Of a DNA stretch of 11,362 bases, positions 1-7,690 are shown piece after piece. The translations under genes were made by a program, and so were the position numbers. A model generated the notes under the pieces. That model saw only the letters and a list, made by a program, of their open reading frames with translations, was not told the DNA's origin and did not search any database. The DNA comes from an uncultured Clostridia bacterium (lineage in GTDB: Bacteria > Bacillota_A > Clostridia > TANB77 > CAG-508), in the NCBI GenBank assembly GCA_947627825.1, contig CANQXO010000041.1, positions 1-11,362 of the forward strand. The letters are read 5' to 3'. Position 1 is the first letter of the stretch; every line of letters starts with the position of its first letter.

Positions 1-110
1 AAAACCTCGATAACCGGCAGTTACTTTTGGATTACTGACTGGAATTTACTTTTACAATTAACCAATTATATGTTTGTAATAAAATTATTTTTTATAAAAT
101 TGAGTTTATT
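1..110. other. non-coding left edge
   Basis: This stretch lies downstream of the stop codon of the 1980-aa gene. I see no convincing gene, no GC-rich stem followed by a T-run, and no clear promoter. It contains the direct repeat ATAAAATT (about positions 80-100) and a slightly GC-richer end at positions 5-20. A terminator for the surface operon may lie beyond the window edge. Confidence 0.5.
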
Positions 111-3100
111 TTATTCTCCTTCGTAAATTTCTGCTCCTGTAGTCTTTTTATGCCATTTCTTGCATGCTTCATAAAAAGCTATAAAGTCTTCTTCACTTAG
201 TTCTTGACCCTCTTTAGCCAAAAACTTATTTGGTTTTGTAATTTCAGTATTACCTACATTTGAAAATTTAACGCTAACTTTATTGTTTTTATAAGTTAAT
301 CCACTAGTTGTTACTAAATTAAAGTCTTCCATTGTTTTGAAACTTACTAAATATTTTTCATCAGCATCAAGTACAACCTCTAACTTAACTTGTTTGCTTT
401 CACCTTCTGTAGTTTCTTCTACATGAGCTCCATCTCTATAAGCACTATCTAACCATTTATTAAACCTTGTTGTATTCATTATTACTTCATAAGTATGTTC
501 TTTTCCATCTACTGCTTTTACTTCTTGTATTGCTTCGATTGAAGTTTTATCACTTATTACATCTTGTAATAAGCTTATTTCATGTGCTCCCATGCTTGCG
601 TTTGTAAGGAAATTAGCAAAAACCCAATCATTTAATTCTGGTCTAGCAATTTCTTCTGGTACGAAATTTTCATCTTTCTTATTCATACTCAATACTATTG
701 GTCCATTATGAGAAGGAACTACTGTTTTTAATTTAAATGAATATTGTTCTTCCTTTTTGTCTTTAGATAGATAATAAGTTAAATTATTTTCTTTATCATA
801 TTTATAAGTGAATTCTTCTTTTCCACCCTTTATATTATTGTTCTTTTCAACAGTTAAGCTATTAGCTTCTTGAGTTCTTTGTGCTGCATTGTTTATAACT
901 TCTACCATTGTATCTACATCACTATAATCAATTAAGAATTCCTTAACTTCATAATTATTTAAACTTGCTCCATCTACATCTAGCTCAAGTTTGTATTTTT
1001 TTCCGTTGCCAGAAACGATTTTTGAGGATTTGATAGCTTCTAATTGCAAGTTCATTGTTTTGTTATTACTTATGTTTGCTATGGCATTTTCATTACTTGC
1101 AACACCATTTTCACTACTTTCACTATAAGTATATTTTTGTACTTCTCCATTTGGATTTGTTACTGTAACAGTTGATACATTATCTACTAAATTGTTTGAT
1201 GTTATAGTTACTGGTAAATAAAATTTACCGTCAGGACTTTGGCTTAATACGCCAGAATATGAATTTCCATTTTTCTTTAATCCATATACATTAGCGGTAT
1301 CAATACTTGCAGGACTAGATATTATTTTTTCTCCAATTTTAAGTGTAGCGTTATATTCTTTGCCCATTGGATTATCCTCTGTTGTTTTTCCATCTTTTAC
1401 ATAAACCAGTTGTATTTTGCCTTCAAATACACTGCCAGCTGTAAATGTATATCCAGATACATCATATTTAGAATCTGTTACATCTATTGCTATTTTTAAT
1501 ACATCTCTATTTGTGCTTCTTTTCCAAAACTCTCCTAATGAAATTGTTGCTGTAGTTTTATTTATAGGTGCTTCAATTCTTACGCCATATTCATTTTCTC
1601 CAACAAATGTTGCTGTTTGTTGTTTTATTTCAACATTTGCTCCTTCATCAATTCCATTTATTAATATAAATTCTTCTGTTTCGTTTGCTCCATGGAAGTT
1701 GTTTCCTATAATTCTAGTATATCCGTTTATGCTATCTCCAAATTCAATAAATTTAGTTAAGTTACTACCATTAAATGTATTATAAAATAAAATTGTAACT
1801 GGATCTTCATGAGTATAATATAATGCACTGTCCCAATTTTTTTCTCCAACTTTATCACCTGAGATAGTAACTTGGCTTGATTTAAAATCTGTACCGTTTA
1901 TAGTAACTATATCATTTCTTCCTTCTACTAAGCTTTCTGCTGAACCTGTTATTAACATTTGGTCTAAAGTAACTTTATTTCCATTTACTTTAATTTTTCC
2001 TTTTATTCCGCCATTTAGTTTTATTTTACCACTTTCAGTACCTGTAATTAATACTTCTGACTTAGCAATATCAAGTTCTCCTGATTTTAATTCTATTACG
2101 CCATCTAATATAACTACTTTTGCTGTACTATCAGCTTTTACTGCATCTCTTAAAGCCTTTTCATTAGATACTTTAATTGTTCCTTCTTTGTATGTAGCAA
2201 CTAATTCAACGATATAATATGTTTCACCCTTTGGTGCTGGCACTTGTCCTTTATCATAGGCTGTATCTCCACTGGCCCATTTTCCAACCGAATAAGTTGC
2301 TAATGAATTTTCATAAGTTGTTAGATATTTTATGGTATCTGGAGGTTCTATATTACTTGGTGTATTTCCTGCTTCTTTGTCATAATATCTAACAAATGTT
2401 TTTGGGAATCCTGTTATTGCTCTATTTCCAATATAGGTTATTTTGATATATCTCACCGAATTATCACGATTATTATAGTAATTTACATAATTGTAACTTG
2501 TGTCTTCTTTTATTGTATCTCCTACATCAATTGCATTTGATTGGTCAGTACTTTCGTCATATCTTTCTATAGTTTGAATTGTTGTAGCTGTTGCCGTTTC
2601 TCCATTAGTATTTACAACATTAACGATCGCTTTTTTATTTCCTGCCTGTTTATAAGCTCTAACTAATGGATTTTTATATTTTTCAGTTGTGTAAATTAGA
2701 TTTTCACCATTTAAGGTTCCACCTATTTCAACTGTAAATCCAGCTGCCTTACATTCACTTAAGTCTACTACGTCAGCATTTAATACTGTTCCGTCTTTTA
2801 CTATAATTCCTTCGTTGTCGGTATTATTTGTACTTAATACTAAATTATTAATAGTTATATTTTTTGCACCTATTGTAAATACAGAACTATTCTTTGCTGT
2901 AATTTTATGTCCTCCACCATTTATTACAATACTTTTATTTATTTCAATATTTTTATCTATTTCAAAACTTGCACCTATGTAGATAGTCTTGTGAGTACCT
3001 TGAGTTAGCTCATTTTCTAATTCTGTTTGATTTCTAACTAGTGCCATATCTGATGAAAATTTGAAAGTATATTCAGTTGGCACTGTGTCTATACTCATTG

Positions 3101-6053
3101 CAGATACTTCGCTTGGAGTTTTTGCAAGTGTAACTGTGTCAGCTATTCCTGTTTCATCAATCTTTAAGGTAAAGCTTGATAAGTTTTCATTATTAGCCAA
3201 ATCATTTATAGTTACTTGTTCATCTGTTTTACCCGCAAAATTTGCATTTAATAAAGGTGAATATAAATCTTTAGCACCTTGTATAATGGCATTTTTTAAT
3301 GCATTTTGCTCTGTTTCACTGCCTTTGGTGAATGTTTTTTCTGAACCATTTATTGATAATGTTACTTTTTGAATTTCATCCTTTAAAAGTATGTAAGCTA
3401 TACTTCCCGGAATATTAGTTTCATTCATCTTATTTACTGTTACAGTAGGGTCAGTTACTGTAATATCAACTTTTCCGCTGTTTTCTACAAAGTTTACTCC
3501 AAATTTATCACTTTGTGTATTTTTTAAGTTGTCGATTACTGCACTTACGAATTTATCTGAATATAAATACCAGTGTGCTGTTAATTCGATATTATCATTA
3601 TTGTTTTCTAAGTTTACAGTTTCAAATTTTTTACCATTTGCCTTATTTGTCCAATATACAAATTCATGATATTCATCACTTGCCTTAATATCTTTTGGTA
3701 GCATATCTTCAGTAATTGTCGTTTTTCCCCATACAGTAATAGCTTTTTGCTCTGCCCCTTCAAATGATATAGTATGAGCCTTTGCAAATTCTAATTTGTC
3801 ATATTTTATTTCATAATTGCTTGGCATAAAATTTGCTCCGGTATTAGTTTCTGAGTTATATGCTCCATCAAAATCTATTGAATATTTAAGTATTTGTTGT
3901 TCATCTTCTGCACTTTCATTTAACTTAAATAACACTAATACCCAACCTTGTTTATATTCTTCTTGTGTTGGCTTATAAATTTTGTCTTTTCCGTCTTCAT
4001 CTTTTAATGTCATAGTCCAGCTACCACTTACTGCTTCACTAGGAACTGTTATTTTAACTGGAACAAAATATCCTGTTTTTTCCTTAAAGCCTGATGGCTC
4101 TAGTAGTGTTTGTTCATTTATTGTTCCTGTTATTCCATTTTCATTACTAATAGATACTGCTTTTGCTGTTTCATAATTATATCCATAATTTTTTAAATCT
4201 TTGCTTTCTTGAGTTGTTTCTCCCAAATTACCTGCTTGAATTATGCTATAATTAATATTTCCTGTTGAAGTTTCTTGAAGTTTTAGCTCACTCCAATCAA
4301 CAGTTATTTTTTGTGCATTATATTTTGTATCTGCTCCATCTAAATCTACTTCAATATCAAATGTTTTCTTAGAATCATCTAGATGTAGATGTTTTAATAC
4401 AAATAAATTATTATCATCATCAAAGTTAGTATTTGTTGCTACTGTTTCAGCATCATTTTCATAACCGTTAAATATTTTTACTGTAGTTTTGTCAGTTTTC
4501 TTTTCAGATAATTTCACAGAAAATGCTAAGTAATATCCTGTTTTTGCTTCACCACCAAAAGGAGAACCTTTTCCATTAAAATCTTCATCGTAGTAAGTAA
4601 TTAATCCTGAAACTTTTACTTTATCTTTTCCTTCTGCTTTAAATTCTGTTTTGTATCCATTGTCTGTATTTTGCCAACCATAATAATCTTTTAATTTATT
4701 TTCATTACTTGCATCTAATACTTCAAAATTAGTATTTTTTCTCAATTCTAAATTAGAAAATTCAATTCTTATTTTTCTTGCGACACCGTTGATTTCAACT
4801 ATAATGTCACGATAAGTCATTTCATTTTCTTCTTCAACTTCCATTAAAATAGTAAGCTGTTTTGTACTTTGAACAAAGGCACTACCATCAGCTATATTGT
4901 AGTCTCCATCTTTTGTTGGATTAGGAACTTTCGGAATTTTTACTTTTACCTTAGATAAATCAACATCTTGATTTAAAGTAATTGTATAAGGGAAGTAAAA
5001 TCCTGTTGTTTTGCTTCCAAAGCCGGTTATTCCTTCCATTTTTGTTATGTACCCACCTACATTGTAAAGTCCTTTGCTTCCTGAAATTGTAAATGTATTT
5101 TCTGGTGTATAATTAAATTTATTTTTTAAATTAGTTTTTTCTTCACTTGGTATTTCTGATGATATGTTTGCTTGAATGTCATAAGTAAACTGGATATTAT
5201 AAGTTTCCTCAGCTTTATTATTTTGTGAATGAGCATTTTTCTCATCTAAAGTTATCTTTAAAGTTATTGCATCTTTTATATCTGCTAAATCACTTAAAGT
5301 TATATTTTTTAATTCTTTTCCTGTTAATTTAGATAACATTTCTTCGAATTTTTTCCATGCTGGTGATTGTGAATCTGCACCTTCGGATACAACTGCTTTG
5401 TCAAATACTATTGAAGTTTCGCCTTTAGCTATAGTTAATGAAGTAACCATCTCATTATTATTTACAATATTAACTATACTTTTAACAAGTAGTGTTTCAT
5501 CAATTTCACTGCAATTTTTACTTAAGTCGTAAAGGTCGAATATAATATTGCGGTTTGTTTTGTCAAAAGTTATTCCATATAATTCATTTTTCTTTGTATT
5601 TTCACTTTCTTTTTCTAACAGTTTATCTGTATTCACCAATTGTTTTACAAAATCGTAATCAATGTAATTGATGTTTAATGAATCTCCTAATTCTGTTTTG
5701 CCTAATACATTGTTTTCCTTTTTCCAACCAGTAACTAAGAAAGTATCTGGGTCAACTATACCATCGATTGAAAAAATAGTCATTTCATTATATATGTCAT
5801 CAGCATTAGTTTTTCCAGTATTGTCATTTACATTAATACTTCTTGCTGCAAGCATGACATCTTGAGTATTAAATTGACTTATTTCTGATGTAAAAGCATA
5901 TTCTCCTATTACATAAATATATGTAGCATTTGGTTTTTGTAATTTTACTTCTTCTCCTAATTCATCAATTGTCATCTCTCGTCCAAATACTGGAACAGCT
6001 AGTGCAAATAGAAATAACAAAGTTGTAATTAATATTTTTTGATAATTTTTCAT
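111..6053 (-). CDS. large secreted modular surface protein (1980 aa), adhesin-like
   Basis: No known family covers the whole protein. Residues 1-24 form a signal peptide: a short basic start, a hydrophobic core, then PVFG before Arg25. The visible order is: N-terminal domain (about 25-133); module A copy 1 (134-292); three tandem beta-rich modules (about 305-437, 452-593, 617-757); an InlB/Flg_new-like segment (758-830); module A copy 2 (833-1000); a beta-helix-like stretch (1003-1130); a second InlB-like segment (about 1160-1290); another beta-helix-like stretch (1294-1500); a fourth beta-rich module (about 1567-1712); and a C-terminal region with no match I recognise. There is no LPXTG motif, no C-terminal membrane segment and only three Cys, so the protein is probably exported and held non-covalently or released. 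The start is supported by AAAGGA 8 nt upstream, a modest ribosome site. The gene follows the membrane-anchored Big2 protein by 73 bp with no terminator or strong promoter between them, so co-transcription is likely. A binding or adhesion role is inferred from architecture only. Confidence 0.85.
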   Translation of the reverse strand: MKNYQKILITTLLFLFALAVPVFGREMTIDELGEEVKLQKPNATYIYVIGEYAFTSEISQFNTQDVMLAARSINVNDNTGKTNADDIYNEMTIFSIDGIVDPDTFLVTGWKKENNVLGKTELGDSLNINYIDYDFVKQLVNTDKLLEKESENTKKNELYGITFDKTNRNIIFDLYDLSKNCSEIDETLLVKSIVNIVNNNEMVTSLTIAKGETSIVFDKAVVSEGADSQSPAWKKFEEMLSKLTGKELKNITLSDLADIKDAITLKITLDEKNAHSQNNKAEETYNIQFTYDIQANISSEIPSEEKTNLKNKFNYTPENTFTISGSKGLYNVGGYITKMEGITGFGSKTTGFYFPYTITLNQDVDLSKVKVKIPKVPNPTKDGDYNIADGSAFVQSTKQLTILMEVEEENEMTYRDIIVEINGVARKIRIEFSNLELRKNTNFEVLDASNENKLKDYYGWQNTDNGYKTEFKAEGKDKVKVSGLITYYDEDFNGKGSPFGGEAKTGYYLAFSVKLSEKKTDKTTVKIFNGYENDAETVATNTNFDDDNNLFVLKHLHLDDSKKTFDIEVDLDGADTKYNAQKITVDWSELKLQETSTGNINYSIIQAGNLGETTQESKDLKNYGYNYETAKAVSISNENGITGTINEQTLLEPSGFKEKTGYFVPVKITVPSEAVSGSWTMTLKDEDGKDKIYKPTQEEYKQGWVLVLFKLNESAEDEQQILKYSIDFDGAYNSETNTGANFMPSNYEIKYDKLEFAKAHTISFEGAEQKAITVWGKTTITEDMLPKDIKASDEYHEFVYWTNKANGKKFETVNLENNNDNIELTAHWYLYSDKFVSAVIDNLKNTQSDKFGVNFVENSGKVDITVTDPTVTVNKMNETNIPGSIAYILLKDEIQKVTLSINGSEKTFTKGSETEQNALKNAIIQGAKDLYSPLLNANFAGKTDEQVTINDLANNENLSSFTLKIDETGIADTVTLAKTPSEVSAMSIDTVPTEYTFKFSSDMALVRNQTELENELTQGTHKTIYIGASFEIDKNIEINKSIVINGGGHKITAKNSSVFTIGAKNITINNLVLSTNNTDNEGIIVKDGTVLNADVVDLSECKAAGFTVEIGGTLNGENLIYTTEKYKNPLVRAYKQAGNKKAIVNVVNTNGETATATTIQTIERYDESTDQSNAIDVGDTIKEDTSYNYVNYYNNRDNSVRYIKITYIGNRAITGFPKTFVRYYDKEAGNTPSNIEPPDTIKYLTTYENSLATYSVGKWASGDTAYDKGQVPAPKGETYYIVELVATYKEGTIKVSNEKALRDAVKADSTAKVVILDGVIELKSGELDIAKSEVLITGTESGKIKLNGGIKGKIKVNGNKVTLDQMLITGSAESLVEGRNDIVTINGTDFKSSQVTISGDKVGEKNWDSALYYTHEDPVTILFYNTFNGSNLTKFIEFGDSINGYTRIIGNNFHGANETEEFILINGIDEGANVEIKQQTATFVGENEYGVRIEAPINKTTATISLGEFWKRSTNRDVLKIAIDVTDSKYDVSGYTFTAGSVFEGKIQLVYVKDGKTTEDNPMGKEYNATLKIGEKIISSPASIDTANVYGLKKNGNSYSGVLSQSPDGKFYLPVTITSNNLVDNVSTVTVTNPNGEVQKYTYSESSENGVASNENAIANISNNKTMNLQLEAIKSSKIVSGNGKKYKLELDVDGASLNNYEVKEFLIDYSDVDTMVEVINNAAQRTQEANSLTVEKNNNIKGGKEEFTYKYDKENNLTYYLSKDKKEEQYSFKLKTVVPSHNGPIVLSMNKKDENFVPEEIARPELNDWVFANFLTNASMGAHEISLLQDVISDKTSIEAIQEVKAVDGKEHTYEVIMNTTRFNKWLDSAYRDGAHVEETTEGESKQVKLEVVLDADEKYLVSFKTMEDFNLVTTSGLTYKNNKVSVKFSNVGNTEITKPNKFLAKEGQELSEEDFIAFYEACKKWHKKTTGAEIYEGE
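918..1355 (-). repeat. fourth, distant copy of the beta-rich module
   Basis: Residues about 1567-1712 repeat the layout of the three N-terminal modules: SGVL, then FYLPVTIT, then STVTVTNPNG, then LDVDGA, then LIDYSDV. About 800 residues separate it from the other three, and it lies after the second beta-helix-like segment, so the tandem block and this copy flank the middle of the protein. Confidence 0.55.
3054..3557 (-). repeat. module A, copy 2, of the 1980-aa protein
   Basis: Residues about 833-1000 form the second copy of the module seen at residues 134-292. It sits directly after the InlB/Flg_new-like segment, whereas copy 1 follows the N-terminal domain. The family is not one I recognise. 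Confidence 0.55.
3783..5141 (-). repeat. three tandem ~145-aa beta-rich modules inside the 1980-aa protein
   Basis: Residues about 305-437, 452-593 and 617-757 share one layout. Each has an LKN/LKD-type start, a (S/T/G)G-x-I strand and a TG(F/Y)(Y/F)-x-x-(P/A) motif (TGFYFP, around 349-354; TGYYLA, 505-510; TGYFVP, 660-665). A variable region with a TVKI or TMTL-like strand follows, then an (I/V)D(L/F)DGA-like motif, and a final (D/E)(W/Y/F)(S/D)-x-L-x-(L/F) strand. The copies are degenerate and detectable only at protein level, so the duplication is old. I do not recognise the module as a named family. Confidence 0.65.
5178..5654 (-). repeat. module A, copy 1, of the 1980-aa protein
   Basis: Residues about 134-292 match residues about 833-1000 in order of features: a DFV/KFV helix start, a YGITF/FGVNF strand, an alternating hydrophobic strand, a (V/I)TSLTI or VTLSI strand, a helical segment containing LSKLTGKEL or LNANFAGKT, then ITLSDLA or VTINDLA, then ITLKITLDE or FTLKIDETG, and a closing TYNIQF or EYTFKF strand. 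Confidence 0.55.
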
Positions 6054-6126
6054 AAAAATTTTCCTTTCTCTTTAATAAATTCTTGGTACTTTTTTATAAA
6101 TACTAGTTGTTGTCTTTTAAGTGATA
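6054..6126. other. short spacer inside the surface operon
   Basis: The 73 bp between the two surface genes contain a 7-bp inverted repeat, TAGTTGT/ACAACTA (6104-6110 and 6134-6140), with a 23-nt loop that covers the upstream gene's stop codon. No T-run follows it on the minus strand, so it is not a convincing terminator. I see no good -35/-10 pair for a separate promoter. Confidence 0.45.
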
Positions 6127-7464
6127 TTAGTCTACAACTACTGTTGCAGTCTTTTTTGTTCCGTCACTTAATGTTATTGTAGCAGTCTTTCCTGCCGAAT
6201 TAACAACTTCAGCTTTTACAGAACCTGTTGTGGCTGGGATAGAATTGCTTCCTATAGTAAATCCTCTATAGTCTGTAAATAATTGTCCATCTTTTGTTAC
6301 TTTAAAACTGTATCTAAAAACAGCATGTGTGGCAGAATCCATTTCGCTTGCAGTAAAATGTATAACATAACTTGCTTCTTTTTCATTTACTGTAATTTCA
6401 TAAGTTGCTGTTTTTCCATTTGTAGCTGTTACTGTAATAATTACTTTTCCTGGTTTTACTCCAGTAACCATTCCATTTTGATCAACTGTTGCTATACTTG
6501 TATTACTACTGCTCCATGATACTGTTTTATTCGTTGCATTACTTGGTTCTACAGTAGCAGTTAATTTGATTGTGCTACCTTCTGTTACTGAGTTGCTTCC
6601 TGAAATTCTTATATTGGTTACTTCCACTTCTGCAGGTTCAGGTACCGTTCCTGGATTACTTGGGTTAGAAGGTTCAGGTGTCGTTCCCGGATTACTTGGA
6701 TTAGAAGGTTCACTTGGTGTATTTGGCGTACTTGGAGTGTTTGGTGTACTTGGTGTACTTGGAGTGTTTGGTGTACTTGGCGTACTTGGTGATGTTGGTG
6801 TGTTTGAGCTACTTGAACTATTTGGTTTGTTTGAGTCATTTGAATTATTTGAGCCATTTTGTGTATTTGAATTATTATTAGTTTCTAGCTTAGATTTTAC
6901 AGTTATCACACAGTTTGCAGAAAATTGCTCATCCTCTGTAACTACAGTAATTGTTACTGTTCCCTCTTTTAATGCTTTTATGTTTCCGTTTTCATCTACT
7001 GTAGCTATTGTTTCATCACTAGATTTCCATAACAATTTAACTTGTTTTGCATCTTCTGGCTCAACTGTTGCATTTAAAGCTGCTATATCTCCAACAGCTA
7101 ATTCCAGTTCAGTATAATTCAATGTTACTCCCTCAACTTCTGCATTTCCTGCAACTTTCCATCTAGCCTCTAAAGTTATATTGTTGTTTATTGGTAAATT
7201 GAAGTCATACAACTCATCATAGTAGTACCATCCACCAAATATGTAGCCTTCTTTTGTTGGGTCTTGAGGCTTTTCTATCTTGTGATTTTCTTTAACTTTT
7301 ACTGATGCTACCTCAGTTCCTCCATTGCTGTTAAAAGTTACTTCATAAGTTTTTCTATGTAATAAAAAAAATAATAATAATCCCAAAAGTAATAATATAA
7401 CTGCAACGATGATTACTATTCGAATTATTTTTTCTTTATCTACATTTTCAATTTTTCGTTCCAT
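6127..7464 (-). CDS. membrane-anchored surface protein with InlB-type repeat and two Big2 domains (445 aa)
   Basis: Residues 13-36 are a strongly hydrophobic helix followed by His-Arg-Lys. With 12 charged residues before it, this fits a signal-anchor that leaves the C-terminus outside. Residues 39-102 are an InlB/Flg_new repeat (VTFNSNGG..., EGYIFGGWY, ending LEARW). Residues about 108-191 and 280-360 are Big2 domains with the diagnostic SSDETIATVD and SSNTSIATVD motifs and VTITV/VIITV strands. Residues 194-277 form an Asn/Ser then Pro/Thr/Ser linker. Residues 365-445 are a beta-rich end domain I cannot name. The start is placed at 7464 because AAGGAG lies 9 nt upstream. The in-frame ATG at 7515 lies about where transcription should begin, so its 17 extra codons are unlikely to be translated. 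The gene is first in the operon with the 1980-aa protein; both carry InlB-type repeats, which suggests a joint surface role. Confidence 0.85.
   Translation of the reverse strand: MERKIENVDKEKIIRIVIIVAVILLLLGLLLFFLLHRKTYEVTFNSNGGTEVASVKVKENHKIEKPQDPTKEGYIFGGWYYYDELYDFNLPINNNITLEARWKVAGNAEVEGVTLNYTELELAVGDIAALNATVEPEDAKQVKLLWKSSDETIATVDENGNIKALKEGTVTITVVTEDEQFSANCVITVKSKLETNNNSNTQNGSNNSNDSNKPNSSSSSNTPTSPSTPSTPNTPSTPSTPNTPSTPNTPSEPSNPSNPGTTPEPSNPSNPGTVPEPAEVEVTNIRISGSNSVTEGSTIKLTATVEPSNATNKTVSWSSSNTSIATVDQNGMVTGVKPGKVIITVTATNGKTATYEITVNEKEASYVIHFTASEMDSATHAVFRYSFKVTKDGQLFTDYRGFTIGSNSIPATTGSVKAEVVNSAGKTATITLSDGTKKTATVVVD
6635..6706 (-). repeat. 36-bp tandem repeat, two copies, in the linker
   Basis: GGTTCA recurs at 6635, 6671 and 6707, giving a 36-bp period. 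On the minus strand it encodes EPSNPSNPGTTP followed by EPSNPSNPGTVP. The two copies differ at only a few bases, which suggests recent expansion. Confidence 0.85.
6713..6799 (-). repeat. 9/18-bp tandem repeats encoding STP/NTP triplets
   Basis: CTTGGTGTA- and TTTGGTGTA-like 9-mers recur without interruption and encode alternating Ser-Thr-Pro and Asn-Thr-Pro. This is the extended, probably wall-spanning part of the linker. Such tracts can change length by slippage in steps of 3 residues without breaking the frame. Confidence 0.8.
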
Positions 7465-7473
7465 ATAACAATT

Positions 7474-7483
7474 CTCCTTCCTT
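7474..7483 (-). promoter_or_regulatory. ribosome binding site that sets the start at 7464
   Basis: The minus strand reads AAGGAAGGAG, 9 nt before the ATG at 7464. No comparable purine-rich site lies before the upstream in-frame ATG at 7515. Confidence 0.85.
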
Positions 7484-7520
7484 TTAATTTGTTTAATCTT
7501 TATTATCTTCGTCATAGATT

Positions 7521-7550
7521 ATTTTATCATACTCTTTAGAGTATAGTCAA
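7521..7550 (-). promoter_or_regulatory. sigma-A-like promoter of the surface operon with an embedded dyad
   Basis: On the minus strand the -35 box is TTGACT (7545-7550) and the -10 box is TAAAAT (7521-7526), with an 18-bp spacer. Inside the spacer is the perfect inverted repeat ATACTCT-TT-AGAGTAT (7529-7544). Transcription should begin near 7514, leaving a leader of about 50 nt before the ATG at 7464. A dyad in this place is typical of an operator, or of MerR-type spacer recognition. No regulator gene is visible nearby. Confidence 0.7.
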
Positions 7551-7601
7551 TGTAAATTTATGGATTTTACACAATATTTCAATAATTTCGGCTTTTTTAG
7601 T

Positions 7602-7668
7602 AAAAAGAGATGACTTATCAATGAATTGAACTTTTTATGGTTCATTTCATCAATAGTCATCTCTTTTT
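7602..7668 (-). terminator. long hairpin terminator after the 244-aa gene
   Basis: AAAAAGAGATGACT (7602-7615) is the exact complement of 7655-7668. The inner arms (7617-7631 and 7640-7654) also pair at 12 of 15 positions around an 8-nt loop, with one bulged base. The hairpin starts 22 nt after the stop codon of the 244-aa gene and ends in a T-run on the minus strand. The outer A/T-run symmetry would let it work in both directions. It isolates the surface operon from read-through. Confidence 0.8.
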
Positions 7669-7690
7669 CAAACCTATAAATTCTGTTTGT

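Noticed and set aside
1417..5865. Several plus-strand open frames of 64-122 aa across the 1980-aa gene
   Set aside because: They are antisense shadows of one long, continuous, domain-rich minus-strand gene and have no ribosome sites.
6104..6140. Terminator between the two surface genes
   Set aside because: The stem is 7 bp with a 23-nt loop and has no T-run on the minus strand.
6618..6857. Minus-strand 79-aa frame rich in Gln/His/Val
   Set aside because: It is another frame of the same low-complexity repeat, with no start signals of its own.
6566..7117. Plus-strand 183-aa open frame with many GVFGVLG-like repeats
   Set aside because: It is the complement of the Pro/Thr/Ser linker and Big2 coding DNA. 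It has no ribosome site, and the repeats are explained by the minus-strand STP/NTP codons.
7465..7515. Longer start (17 extra codons) for the 445-aa protein
   Set aside because: The ATG at 7515 sits at the predicted transcription start and has no ribosome site. The ATG at 7464 has AAGGAG at 9 nt.
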